A model generated the notes under the pieces. The model made no database searches. It saw nothing but the letters and a program-made list of their open reading frames with translations, and was not told where the DNA came from. From NCBI GenBank assembly GCA_964418695.1, contig CAYQMN010000002.1, positions 62,001 to 126,000 on the forward strand: DNA of 64,000 nt, written 5' to 3'. This document shows, piece by piece, positions 1 to 7,506 of this stretch; positions within the stretch are counted from its first letter, which is position 1; each line of letters opens with the position of its first letter. The translations under genes and the position numbers were made by a program. The DNA is from Prado023 sp964418695 (GTDB lineage Bacteria > Actinomycetota > Actinomycetes > S36-B12 > CAIYMF01).

Positions 1-1
1 C

Positions 2-409
2 GCGGACCTGATCGCGACCATGCGCGTCTCGCCGGGCTGTGTCGGGCTGGCCGCCAACCAGGTGGGGGTCGGCGCCCAGGTGTTCAGCCTGGACGTGTCC
101 GAGCACCCGAAGACGCGCACCACGCACGGCATGTTCGTGCTGGTCAACCCCGAGATCGTGGCCGCCTCCCGGCAGGAGCGCGGGCGTGAGGGCTGCATGT
201 CGGTGCCCGACTTCACCGGCGACGTGCGCCGGGCCACCCGGCTGACGGTCCGCGGGCTGCTGCCGGGGTCCGGCCAGGAGGTCACCCTGACCACTGACGC
301 GTTCGAGGCGCGGGCCGTGCAGCACGAGGTGGATCACCTGGCCGGGCTGCTGTTCCTGGACCGGGTCGCCGGCGCGCACGCGATCCACCCGCGCGTCACC
401 TACCTTTGA
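2..409 (+). CDS. def: Peptide deformylase, truncated at the window edge
   Basis: Removes the formyl group from the N-terminal methionine of nascent proteins using a bound metal ion in the cytoplasm. All three deformylase motifs are visible in order: GCVGLAANQ, EGCMS (the Cys metal ligand) and HEVDH (the two His ligands and catalytic Glu). The reading frame is open through base 2, so the true start lies upstream of this window; the ATG at 20 is internal and only the N-terminal portion is missing. The GCVGLAANQ form of motif 1 is the version I associate with the second deformylase type in actinobacteria (from memory). A tRNA gene begins 11 bases downstream. Confidence 0.93.
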   Translation, partial: ADLIATMRVSPGCVGLAANQVGVGAQVFSLDVSEHPKTRTTHGMFVLVNPEIVAASRQERGREGCMSVPDFTGDVRRATRLTVRGLLPGSGQEVTLTTDAFEARAVQHEVDHLAGLLFLDRVAGAHAIHPRVTYL

Positions 410-419
410 GGCCGATGCG

Positions 420-494
420 GCCCTCGTAGCCCAACCGGGAGAGGCAGGCGGCTTAAAACCGTCGCAAGTGTGGGTTCGACTCCCACCGAGGGCA
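420..494 (+). tRNA. tRNA with UAA anticodon and short variable loop (Leu-type anticodon)
   Basis: The cloverleaf folds cleanly. The acceptor stem GCCCTCG (420-426) pairs perfectly with CGAGGGC (487-493), with discriminator A at 494. The D arm spans about 429-445. The anticodon stem is 447-451/459-463 with one G-U pair, and the 7-nt loop CTTAAAA puts TAA at 454-456. The T arm is GTGGG-TTCGACT-CCCAC (470-486). CCA is not encoded. The anticodon UAA reads leucine codon UUA, but bacterial tRNA-Leu is class II with a long variable arm, and here the variable loop is only 6 nt (464-469). Its charging identity is therefore uncertain. Confidence 0.85.
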
Positions 495-608
495 CCCGGT
501 CGACCGGCCGCTCGGGATCGCGGATTGGTGCTCCTGTCGGGGCTTCGTGATTGACTGGCCGCAGCGGTGGCACAGTGGTCGCCGACGATCGCTCGGAGGA
601 CGACCGAC

Positions 609-1613
609 GTGCAGAACAAGAACCCGATCTTCTCGCGGCTGGACGAGCAGACCAGCGGAGGCAGCGGATTCGCCTACGACGAGGGTGTCTCGGCCTACCG
701 GAGCGCCGGCCAGGACTCGCGCGCCCCGCAGGCGGCCCCCCAGCCCCCGCCGTACCAGGCCCCTGGCCAGCAGCCTCCGGCGCCGCAGGGCGGGCCGATG
801 CCGCCCCCGTACCAGGGCCCGGCCCAGCCCGGCTACCCCCAGCAGCCCGCGCCGCCCGCCCACCCGCAGACCGGCTTCCCGGCGCCGCCGTCGGGCCCGC
901 CCACCGGGTCGGTGCACGAGCCGATCACCCGCCGCATGGGCCTGGACGACGTCATCGTCAAGACGGCCCTGTGCCTGATCGTCCTGGTGCCGTTCGCCGC
1001 CGTCGGCTGGGTGCTCACGCCGAGCCTGCCGTGGCTGTACCTGGTGGCCATGTTCGTCGGGCTCGGCCTGGGCATCGCCAATGCGGTGCGCCGCACGGTC
1101 AGCCCCGCGATGGTGCTGGCGTACGCCGCCGTCGAGGGCGTGTTCCTCGGCGGCATCAGCTGGGCCTACAGCGTGTGGGCGGACGCTGCCGGCTACCCGG
1201 GCAACCTGGTCGGCCAGGCGGTCATGGGCACGATGGTCGCCTTCGTCGTGATGCTGGCCCTCTACAAGAGCCGGCTCGTCAAGGTCGACGGCCGGTTCCA
1301 GCGCGTCATGATGGTCGCGATGGTCTCCTACCTGGTGATCGCGCTGATGTCCTTCGTCGCGGCGCTGTTCGGGATGAACGGCGGCTGGGGGTTCTACGGA
1401 GCCGGCCCGCTCGGGATCCTGCTGTGCGTGGTCGGCGTCGGTCTGGCGGCGTTCAGCCTGATGCTGGACTTCGAGTCGATCAGCCAGGGCGTGCGCATGG
1501 GCCTGCCGGAGCGCGAGTCGTGGCGGATGGCGTTCGGCCTGCTGGTCACACTGATCTGGCTGTACCTGGAGATCCTGCGCCTGCTGGCGATCATCGCCTC
1601 CAGCCGCGACTGA
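609..1613 (+). CDS. Bax inhibitor-1/YccA family membrane protein
   Basis: A 334-residue integral membrane protein of the Bax inhibitor-1 (YccA/TMBIM) family. Roughly the first 110 residues are a cytoplasmic Pro/Gln/Gly-rich tail with repeated PPPYQ-like motifs. About seven hydrophobic segments follow to the C-terminus. Family members are linked to membrane proteostasis or ion leak, and the role in actinobacteria is not settled. The GTG at 609 is chosen because GGAGG (595-599) sits at good spacing and the protein then begins MQNKNPIF, a usual family start; an in-frame ATG at 567 would add 14 unsupported residues. A strong hairpin terminator follows at 1630-1665. Confidence 0.9.
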   Translation: MQNKNPIFSRLDEQTSGGSGFAYDEGVSAYRSAGQDSRAPQAAPQPPPYQAPGQQPPAPQGGPMPPPYQGPAQPGYPQQPAPPAHPQTGFPAPPSGPPTGSVHEPITRRMGLDDVIVKTALCLIVLVPFAAVGWVLTPSLPWLYLVAMFVGLGLGIANAVRRTVSPAMVLAYAAVEGVFLGGISWAYSVWADAAGYPGNLVGQAVMGTMVAFVVMLALYKSRLVKVDGRFQRVMMVAMVSYLVIALMSFVAALFGMNGGWGFYGAGPLGILLCVVGVGLAAFSLMLDFESISQGVRMGLPERESWRMAFGLLVTLIWLYLEILRLLAIIASSRD

Positions 1614-1629
1614 TCCCTCGGGCCTACGC

Positions 1630-1665
1630 GAGAGCCCCCCGCAGCGCCGGCTGCGGGGGGCTCTC
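1630..1665. terminator. Strong bidirectional hairpin terminator
   Basis: A perfect 15-bp stem (1630-1644 with 1651-1665) closes a 6-nt loop. It sits between two convergent genes and lacks a clear U tract, as is common in high-GC actinobacteria. Confidence 0.8.
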
Positions 1666-1690
1666 GGCGATCTGGGGGCCGGCGCCCGGG

Positions 1691-1921
1691 CTAGCGCAGG
1701 CGCGCCGCGGCCCGGACCTTGTCCAGCTCGTGGATGATCGCGGTGGCGTACCCGTGCGACAGGTCGTGGGCGTCCCGCAGCCAGTTGACGCGCTCCTCGA
1801 ATCTGACCAGCGACGGACCGGCCTCGACGACTGCGAACCACTCCTTGATCTGTCGGCCCGTGGCGTCTGCCACGCGATCCACCAGTTGCTGGTGGGTCTC
1901 CTCAGAGTGGTGAAGGGTCAT
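1691..1921 (-). CDS. DUF4287-like small protein
   Basis: A 76-residue soluble protein. The KEWF and LSHGYATAIIHE segments resemble the DUF4287 family (LSHG/GHAMA-type motif), whose function is unknown. The start at 1921 is preferred over the longer frame to 1981 because AGGAGAGG lies just upstream of this ATG. It is transcribed towards the Bax-inhibitor gene and away from the gene at 2004. Assignment rests on motif resemblance only. Confidence 0.7.
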   Translation of the reverse strand: MTLHHSEETHQQLVDRVADATGRQIKEWFAVVEAGPSLVRFEERVNWLRDAHDLSHGYATAIIHELDKVRAAARLR

Positions 1922-1991
1922 GGCCTCTCCTGTCTGCCGTCGGTACCCCACCGTAACGCTGTGCGCAAGGTCACGGCCCACCGGCCCGGCG

Positions 1992-1997
1992 TAGTGT
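1992..1997 (+). promoter_or_regulatory. -10 box (TAGTGT) for a leaderless gene
   Basis: TAGTGT ends 6 nt before the GTG at 2004, so transcription would begin at or next to the start codon. There is no Shine-Dalgarno sequence. Confidence 0.5.
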
Positions 1998-2003
1998 CAC
2001 GAC

Positions 2004-2363
2004 GTGGACATCCTGGCTCCCGAGCTGCCTGTCGACAGCCCGGATCGACTCGCCGTGGAGCTGGAGCGCACCGTGTCCCGTTTGCGCGTGATGTCCCTGG
2101 TCCGCCTCGCCGCGCCGCTGTCCGACGGCGTCAGCCGGGCGGGCCGGGCGCTGCTGCTGGCCCAGCAGCTGGCCGATGCCGAGGCCGGCGTGGTCGGCGG
2201 TCCGCAGCGCCCCCTGCCCGAGGTCGGCGACTCGGTGGCCGGAGACGTGCTGGCGGTCTGCGGGAACGACCTGGTGGCTGCCGTCCGAGCGGCGCCGCGG
2301 TCCGGGGCAGCGGCGTGCGCGCAGGCGGTGACGGCGCTGATCGAGCTGCGCCGGATTCTCTGA
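2004..2363 (+). CDS. Conserved-looking hypothetical protein
   Basis: A 119-residue protein, Ala/Leu/Arg-rich and predicted largely helical, with no signal peptide or membrane segment. I do not recognise a family. GTG at 2004 is the natural start because a -10-like TAGTGT ends 6 nt upstream, implying a leaderless message. It runs divergently from the DUF4287 gene and convergently with the SGNH hydrolase at 2433, so it is probably monocistronic. Codon use is as GC-rich at third positions as in its neighbours, which supports it being a real gene. Confidence 0.6.
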   Translation: MDILAPELPVDSPDRLAVELERTVSRLRVMSLVRLAAPLSDGVSRAGRALLLAQQLADAEAGVVGGPQRPLPEVGDSVAGDVLAVCGNDLVAAVRAAPRSGAAACAQAVTALIELRRIL

Positions 2364-2432
2364 GGCGCGTCGAGCGCGCCCGGGTGTGGGCGGCGCGCAG
2401 GGGAGGGCCGGGCCGTCGCGGCTCGGGCGGCT

Positions 2433-3293
2433 TCAGCCCAGCGGAGCCGGACTCTCCTCGCCGCGGTGCGCCGCCGAGGGCTCGGGTGCGTGGGTGAGCA
2501 TCCGCCGGGCGGGCGCGGGCGCCACCCCGAGGCTGGTCAGCACCGCGGGCAGCAGAGCGGCCCCCATCCGGCGGTACCCCAGGCTCGACGGGTGGAACCG
2601 GTCGGCGGAGAACATCGTCTCGGGACTGGCGATGAACTCCGGGCCCAGGGTGTTGTAGAGGTCGACCGGGATCGCGCCCAGCTCCACGGCGACCTCGTGC
2701 TGGGCCGCGGCCAGGTCGCGGGACATGCGCCGGCCCACTTGGCGCAGCGGGGCGGCGATCGGCTTGATCGTCCCGAGGTCGGGGCAGGTGCCGATGACCA
2801 CCAGCGAGCCCGCAGCCACCAGCCGCTGGATCGCCACGCGCAGGCTCTGCGCCGAGCGCCGGCGCGGCACCAGGTGGGTGATGTCGTTGCCGCCGATGAT
2901 GATGACGGCCACATGCGGGCGCACGCTCAGCGCGCGGGTCACCTGCAGGTCCAGGTCGGCGGTCCGGGCGCCCACCACCGCGTGGTTGATGAGGCTGACC
3001 GGCCGCCCGGTGGCCTCCACCACGCCGCGGGCGATGACCCCGGCGGGCGTGTCCGCGACCCCGTCGGCACCCAGGCCGGCGGCGGCGGAGTCGCCGAGCA
3101 CGGCCACCCGGATGGACGTGCCCATCCGCGGCCCGTACCGGCCGTCCTGGTAGGGCGGGACGGTGCGCTGCGGGCCGATCGCGCGCTTGGCCAGGCGGCC
3201 CTCGGTGACCAGCACGGCCATGCCGGCCACTGCCGCCCCCGCCAGGACAGCCCCGGTCTTCGCGGCTGTCAGAGCCGCGGTTCGCTGCTGCAT
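2433..3293 (-). CDS. SGNH/GDSL hydrolase, membrane-anchored or exported
   Basis: A 286-residue serine hydrolase of the SGNH family (esterase/lipase type; substrate unknown). Block I GDSAAAG holds the nucleophile Ser69, block III GGND is at 134-137, and block V DRFHP supplies Asp231 and His234. Residues about 10-30 are hydrophobic and act as a signal anchor, so the catalytic domain is probably extracytoplasmic. It starts 3 bases after the msrA stop codon and is surely co-transcribed with it. Actinobacteria commonly carry such anchored SGNH esterases. Confidence 0.9.
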   Translation of the reverse strand: MQQRTAALTAAKTGAVLAGAAVAGMAVLVTEGRLAKRAIGPQRTVPPYQDGRYGPRMGTSIRVAVLGDSAAAGLGADGVADTPAGVIARGVVEATGRPVSLINHAVVGARTADLDLQVTRALSVRPHVAVIIIGGNDITHLVPRRRSAQSLRVAIQRLVAAGSLVVIGTCPDLGTIKPIAAPLRQVGRRMSRDLAAAQHEVAVELGAIPVDLYNTLGPEFIASPETMFSADRFHPSSLGYRRMGAALLPAVLTSLGVAPAPARRMLTHAPEPSAAHRGEESPAPLG

Positions 3294-3296
3294 CGC

Positions 3297-3974
3297 TCAG
3301 GACTCCAGGTCCGGCAGGAGGATCCCGGTGTGCGCGTGGCAGTCGTAGCCGTGCGGGTTCTTGGTCGGGGCCAGGTACTGCTGGTGGTAGCCCTCGGCGT
3401 AGTAGAAGGGCAGGGTGTGGTGGCCCTCCCGGACGGCCGCCTCGATCTGCGTGGTGATCGGGTCCAGGCCCTCGGCGAGCAGGACGGTCTCGTAGGCCGC
3501 CCGGGTTCGCTCGGCCAGGTCGTGCTGCTCAGGCGTGGTCCAGAAGATCGCGCTGCGGTACTGGCTGCCGACGTCGTTGCCCTGGCGCATCCCCTGCGTC
3601 GGGTCGTGGTTCTCCCAGAACAGGCGCAGCACGTCCAGCGTGGGCAGCACGCTCGGGTCGTAGGCCACCAGGACGGTCTCGGTGTGCCCGGTGCGACCGC
3701 TGCAGACCTCCTCGTAGGTGGGGTGCGGTGTGGTTCCGCCCTGGTACCCGGCGGCGGTCGTGTACACGCCGGGCAGCGCCCAGAGCCGCTTCTCGGCCCC
3801 CCAGAAGCAGCCCATGGCCAGGCCGATCACCACCACGCCCGAGGGGAACGGCGGCAGCAGGGAGCTGCCCAGGACCGCGTGCGTCCGGGCCAGCGGGAAG
3901 CCGTAGTCGGGCCGGCCGGGCAGGGCGCGGTCGGCCGTCACGATCTCGCGGTTGGCGCGAGCGGGACTCCACAT
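3297..3974 (-). CDS. msrA: Peptide-methionine (S)-S-oxide reductase
   Basis: Repairs methionine S-sulfoxide in proteins, using thioredoxin as reductant. The signature GCFWGAEKRLW places the nucleophile at Cys56, and a C-terminal CHAHTG segment carries the probable resolving Cys near residue 212. The 225-residue length fits actinobacterial MsrA, which has an N-terminal extension of about 45 residues before the core. The ATG at 3974 has a CACCCT -10-like box ending 6 nt away, so the message may be leaderless. The downstream SGNH hydrolase gene follows after 3 bases. Confidence 0.95.
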   Translation of the reverse strand: MWSPARANREIVTADRALPGRPDYGFPLARTHAVLGSSLLPPFPSGVVVIGLAMGCFWGAEKRLWALPGVYTTAAGYQGGTTPHPTYEEVCSGRTGHTETVLVAYDPSVLPTLDVLRLFWENHDPTQGMRQGNDVGSQYRSAIFWTTPEQHDLAERTRAAYETVLLAEGLDPITTQIEAAVREGHHTLPFYYAEGYHQQYLAPTKNPHGYDCHAHTGILLPDLES

Positions 3975-3980
3975 GCGTCA

Positions 3981-3986
3981 AGGGTG
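3981..3986 (-). promoter_or_regulatory. -10-like box (CACCCT) of msrA
   Basis: On the minus strand CACCCT ends 6 nt before the ATG at 3974. The first base is off-consensus. The spacing matches the leaderless pattern seen elsewhere in the window. Confidence 0.4.
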
Positions 3987-4064
3987 CGCGAGGGCGTGCC
4001 CACGGGCAAGTCGCCGGGCCCGTGGGTCGGCTCACAGTGCGGCCGTGGGACGGCTCCCGCGGTC

Positions 4065-4766
4065 CTACGGCAGCGACCAGTCGATCGGCGTGCCGCCCTG
4101 GGCCACCAGCGCCTCGTTGGCGCGGCTGAAGGGACGCGAGCCGAAGAACCCGCGGTCCGCGGACATCGGGCTGGGGTGCGCCGAGGTGATCCGGGGCACC
4201 GAGCCCAGCATCGGGGCCGCGGTCGCCGCGTCGCGGCCCCACAGGATCGCCACGAGTGGCCCGCCGCGCTGCGCCAGCGCCCGGATCGCCGCCTCGGTGA
4301 CCGGCTCCCAGCCGCGACCGCGATGCGCGCCGGACGAGTGCGGCGCGACGGTGAGCACCCTGTTGAGCAGCAGAACGCCCCGATCGGACCACGTCGAGAG
4401 GTCCCCGGTCGTGGGGGCCGGCACGCCGAGGTCGGCGGTCAGCTCCTTGACGATGTTCTGCAGGCTGCGGGGGATGGGTCGCACGTCGGGGCGCACGCTG
4501 AACGACAGGCCCATCGCGTGCCCGGGGGTCGGGTAGGGGTCCTGGCCGACGATCAGCACGCGGACCTCGGCCATCGGCCGGGTGAACGCGCGCAGGACGT
4601 CCGGGCCGGCGGGTAGGTAGCGCCGACCGGCCGCGACCTCGGAGCGCAGGAAGTCGCCCATGGCGGCGATCTGGCCGGCGACCGGCTCCAGCGCCTGCGC
4701 CCAGTCGGGCGCGATCAGCTCGGCGAGCGGTCGGCGGGGCTGGACCGGGGCGGCGGCGTCGGGCAC
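4065..4766 (-). CDS. ung: Uracil-DNA glycosylase
   Basis: Family-1 uracil-DNA glycosylase that excises uracil from DNA in base-excision repair. GQDPYP (about residues 75-80, with the water-activating Asp76), LLLNRVLTV, and the C-terminal HPSP loop (His about 197) are all present. The reading frame is open far upstream, so the start is a judgement: GTG 4766 gives 233 residues, close to family length, and has TATGGT ending 6 nt before it. ATG 4820/4823 would add 18-19 residues and overlap the divergent ilvA promoter region. Single gene, divergent from ilvA. Confidence 0.92.
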   Translation of the reverse strand: MPDAAAPVQPRRPLAELIAPDWAQALEPVAGQIAAMGDFLRSEVAAGRRYLPAGPDVLRAFTRPMAEVRVLIVGQDPYPTPGHAMGLSFSVRPDVRPIPRSLQNIVKELTADLGVPAPTTGDLSTWSDRGVLLLNRVLTVAPHSSGAHRGRGWEPVTEAAIRALAQRGGPLVAILWGRDAATAAPMLGSVPRITSAHPSPMSADRGFFGSRPFSRANEALVAQGGTPIDWSLP

Positions 4767-4772
4767 GTCGGG

Positions 4773-4778
4773 ACCATA
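4773..4778 (-). promoter_or_regulatory. -10 box (TATGGT) that sets the ung start
   Basis: Minus-strand TATGGT ends 6 nt before GTG 4766. This supports a leaderless ung message starting at that GTG rather than at the ATGs near 4820. Confidence 0.5.
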
Positions 4779-4829
4779 CGTGAGCGCTCGGCCCGCCTTT
4801 CGCCAGCCTCCTGCGGTCATCATGGGGTC

Positions 4830-6035
4830 ATGGCGGTGACGCTGGAGCGGGTGCGGCAGGCGCAGGCGCAGCTGGTCGGCGTCGCCCGGTACACGCCGGC
4901 GATCTCGTCGCGCTGGCTGGCCGACATGGTCGGCGGCCCGGTGCATCTGAAGTGCGAGAACCTCCAGCGTGCCGGCTCGTTCAAGGTGCGCGGGGGCTAC
5001 ATCCGGCTCGCGGGCCTCTCCGCGCAGGAGCGGGCGGCCGGCGTGGTCGCGGCCAGCGCCGGCAACCACGCCCAGGGGGTGGCGGTGGCGGCCCGTCAGC
5101 TGGGCATCTCGGCCACGGTGTTCATGCCCACCGGCGCCCCGCTGCCCAAGCTGGTGGCGACTCGCGCGTACGGCGCTCGGGTCGAGCTGGCCGGCGAGAC
5201 CATCGACGACGCGCTGGTCGCCGCCGAGCGGTTCGCCGCGCGGACCGGGGCGGTCCTGATCCACCCGTTCGACCACGAGGACATCGTCACCGGGCAGGCC
5301 ACGGTGGGCCTGGAGATCCTGGAGCAGGTGCCCGACGTGGCGACCGTGATGGTCTCGCTGGGCGGCGGCGGGCTGACCGCCGGCATCGCCACCGCGTTGG
5401 CCGAGGCGGCCCCGGGGGTCCGGGTGATCGGCGTCCAGGCCGGGGCAGCGGCGGCCTACCCGGCCTCGCTGGCCGCCGGCCACCCGGTGGCGCTCGCGCG
5501 GATGGCCACGATGGCCGACGGCATCGCGGTGGGCCGGCCCGGCCGCATCCCGCTGGAGCTCATCGCCCGGCACGGCGTGGGCATCCGCACCGTCTCCGAG
5601 GACGCGCTGTCCCGCGCGCTGCTCATGACGCTGGAGCGCGCCAAGCTGCTGGTGGAGCCGGCCGGGGCCGCCGCGGTGGCCTCGATCATGGAGGAGCCGG
5701 CCGGGCTGGAGCCGCCGATCGTCGCGGTCCTGTCCGGTGGCAACATCGACACCCTGCTGCTCGCCCATGTGCTCCAGCACGGGATGGTGTCCGCGGGCCG
5801 CTACTTCGACCTGCAGCTGCGGATCGCCGACCACCCCGGCGCGCTCGTCGCGGTGCTGCGCGAGGTCGCCGAGCTGGGCGCCAACGTCCTGAGCGTGGAG
5901 CACCTGCGCACGGCGCCCGACCTCGGGATCGGCGAGGTGGACGTATCCCTGCAGCTGGAGACTCGGGGCGTCGAGCACTGCTCCGCGGTCCAGGAGGGGC
6001 TCACGGCACACGGGTTCCGGGTCCTCCCGGCCTGA
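4830..6035 (+). CDS. ilvA: Threonine ammonia-lyase (PLP), with C-terminal ACT domain
   Basis: Converts threonine to 2-oxobutyrate and ammonia, feeding isoleucine synthesis or threonine catabolism. The 401-residue protein has the PLP-binding Lys52 in GSFKVRG, SAGNHAQG near 76-83, and the glycine-rich phosphate loop SLGGGGL near 176-182. A single ACT domain starting near residue 325 matches the shorter TdcB/IlvA type, which is typically regulated by small ligands. The ATG at 4830 has a weak CATCAT box ending 6 nt upstream. It is divergent from ung and convergent with greA. Biosynthetic versus catabolic role cannot be decided here. Confidence 0.93.
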   Translation: MAVTLERVRQAQAQLVGVARYTPAISSRWLADMVGGPVHLKCENLQRAGSFKVRGGYIRLAGLSAQERAAGVVAASAGNHAQGVAVAARQLGISATVFMPTGAPLPKLVATRAYGARVELAGETIDDALVAAERFAARTGAVLIHPFDHEDIVTGQATVGLEILEQVPDVATVMVSLGGGGLTAGIATALAEAAPGVRVIGVQAGAAAAYPASLAAGHPVALARMATMADGIAVGRPGRIPLELIARHGVGIRTVSEDALSRALLMTLERAKLLVEPAGAAAVASIMEEPAGLEPPIVAVLSGGNIDTLLLAHVLQHGMVSAGRYFDLQLRIADHPGALVAVLREVAELGANVLSVEHLRTAPDLGIGEVDVSLQLETRGVEHCSAVQEGLTAHGFRVLPA

Positions 6036-6161
6036 GCGACCCGGGCCAGGGCGAGGCGGAGATCGGCCGGTGGCCGGCCGCGGGGCGCGGTCATGTCCGC
6101 CGCGGCGAGTTGCGCGTCGGGGGGAGTCGGTCGGCCGCACTCGGCGCCAGCCGAGGAGCGC

Positions 6162-6662
6162 TCAGCCCGTGTACGGCTCGACGCTGAGCAGGCGCACGCT
6201 CATCTCCTTGCCGGCGGGCGTGGTGTACGCGGCCTCGTCGCCGATGCGCTGACCGTTGACGGCCTCGCCCATCGGCGAGGTGGGCGAGACGATCTGCAGG
6301 TCCGCCGGCGCGTGCTGGGCCTCCTCGCGGGAGCCGAGCAGGAAGCGGATCTGGCGACCCGCTCCGATCACCTCGACGGTGACGATCATCCCGTGCGCGA
6401 CCAGGCCCTCCTCGGCGGGCGGGGCGCCGATCTGGGCGGTGGCCAGCATGTGCTCCAGCTGGCGGATCCGCGCCTCGTTCTTGCCCTGCTCCTCCTTGGC
6501 CGCGTGATAGCCGCCGTTCTCGCGCAGGTCGCCCTCCTCCCGGGCCGACGCGATGCGCGCCACGATGTCCGCGCGTCCCGGTCCCTGGCGATGCTCGAGC
6601 TCCTCCGTGAGGCGGGCATGGGCCTCCTGGGTCAACCAGGTGGTCTGCTGGCTCTCGGTCAC
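6162..6662 (-). CDS. greA: Transcription elongation factor GreA
   Basis: Binds the RNA polymerase secondary channel and stimulates cleavage of backtracked transcripts. The 166-residue protein has the N-terminal coiled coil with the acidic-tip signature EEGDLRENGGYHAAKEEQ (about 42-59) and the C-terminal FKBP-like domain with SPMGEAVNG. GTG 6662 is chosen because AGGAG lies at proper spacing upstream; the open frame extends much further. It lies 47 nt downstream of the DUF4307 gene on the same strand and may be read through from it, the order also seen in mycobacteria. Confidence 0.95.
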   Translation of the reverse strand: MTESQQTTWLTQEAHARLTEELEHRQGPGRADIVARIASAREEGDLRENGGYHAAKEEQGKNEARIRQLEHMLATAQIGAPPAEEGLVAHGMIVTVEVIGAGRQIRFLLGSREEAQHAPADLQIVSPTSPMGEAVNGQRIGDEAAYTTPAGKEMSVRLLSVEPYTG

Positions 6663-6709
6663 GGTGCTTCTCCTGTGGTGCGGGGGCAATCCGAGCGAGG
6701 GTAGTCCAG

Positions 6710-7204
6710 TCAGTCGGATGTGGCCGTCCAAGGCTGATCCGGCGGCGTCACCCCGGGCCGGAACTGAGCCGGGGCGATGCCGGTGGCGGGTCCGCCCACG
6801 CCGCAGCCCAACAGCTCGCCGGCCAGGCCGCGGTAGGCCGTGCGCAGCTCGTAGACGTGGGCGGTCCGGCCGCGCGCGGGGGGCAGCGTCACCGTGGCGT
6901 AGCCGACGTCGTAGCCGTCGGAGGCCCGGGCGCGCAGCGTGCAGGTGACCTCGACGGGTTCGCGCCGCTCCACCTCGAAGGCCAGGCGCATGTGGTCGTC
7001 GGCCAGGACCGAGTAGCTCGACAGGGCCGAGCGCACGGGAGCGTCGACGCGCTGCCAGCCGACCACGGTGACCGCAGCGACCGCGCAGACCAGCGCGAGC
7101 GCGAGTGCCCACGGCACCCAGCGGCGCCGGTCGCGCACCCCGTACCGGTCGCGGATGTGCGGCGGCCAGGTGCGCGGGTCACCAGCGGTTCCGGGTCCCG
7201 TCAT
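6710..7204 (-). CDS. DUF4307 membrane protein
   Basis: About 164 residues: a basic N-terminal stretch, one transmembrane helix (roughly residues 34-54) and an extracytoplasmic beta-rich domain containing two Cys residues, the DUF4307 architecture. Function is unknown. The same gene lies upstream of greA in many actinobacteria (Rv1081c in M. tuberculosis, from memory). ATG 7204 is preferred over an in-frame GTG at 7225; a TAGTGT -10-like box ends 8 nt upstream of it. It is divergent from the small membrane protein at 7255. The mca gene usually expected next door is absent. Confidence 0.82.
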   Translation of the reverse strand: MTGPGTAGDPRTWPPHIRDRYGVRDRRRWVPWALALALVCAVAAVTVVGWQRVDAPVRSALSSYSVLADDHMRLAFEVERREPVEVTCTLRARASDGYDVGYATVTLPPARGRTAHVYELRTAYRGLAGELLGCGVGGPATGIAPAQFRPGVTPPDQPWTATSD

Positions 7205-7254
7205 GGGCTGCGACACTAGTGCCACGCACGAGAGGTCCGACCCGGGAGGTCAGC

Positions 7255-7506
7255 ATGGCCGGCACGCACGTGGGCGCGGCAGTCGTCGCTCTCGACCCGA
7301 CGACGCAGCCGGCGCCGGGGTCGTTCTGGGTCTTCCTCTTCATGGCCGTGATGCTGGTGCTCCTGCTGCTGTCGATGCTGCGCCACCTGCGCCGCGCCCA
7401 GGAGAACCTCGGAGGTCCGGGGGCTTCGGCTCAGGCGCCCGTCGAGCCGGCCGCCGCAGAGCGGACCGCCGCCGTCCAGGCCGACCGTGAGGACGACTCG
7501 CGCTGA
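7255..7506 (+). CDS. Small single-pass membrane protein (Rv1083-like position)
   Basis: An 83-residue protein with one strong transmembrane helix (about residues 22-42, rich in Leu/Val/Met) and an Ala/Glu-rich charged tail. No function is known. Position and size match the small protein that follows mca in mycobacteria. The ATG at 7255 has GGGAGG (7244-7249) at good spacing. Its TGA overlaps the ATG of the SURF1 gene, so the two are translationally coupled and the small protein may belong to the cytochrome-oxidase-related operon. Confidence 0.78.
   Translation: MAGTHVGAAVVALDPTTQPAPGSFWVFLFMAVMLVLLLLSMLRHLRRAQENLGGPGASAQAPVEPAAAERTAAVQADREDDSR

Noticed and set aside
551..2497. A 648-codon frame on the + strand and a 462-codon frame on the - strand (453-1841)
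   Set aside because: Both are shadows of the Bax-inhibitor and neighbouring genes, run across the terminator hairpin at 1630-1665 and have no recognisable motif.
2466..4616. A 716-codon + strand frame over the SGNH hydrolase, msrA and ung genes
   Set aside because: It is antisense to three well-supported genes, with Arg/Gly/His-rich low-complexity translation.
4767..4823. Upstream ATG starts for ung at 4820/4823
   Set aside because: They would extend the protein beyond family length into the divergent ilvA promoter; the GTG at 4766 has a -10 box at leaderless distance. Not fully excluded.
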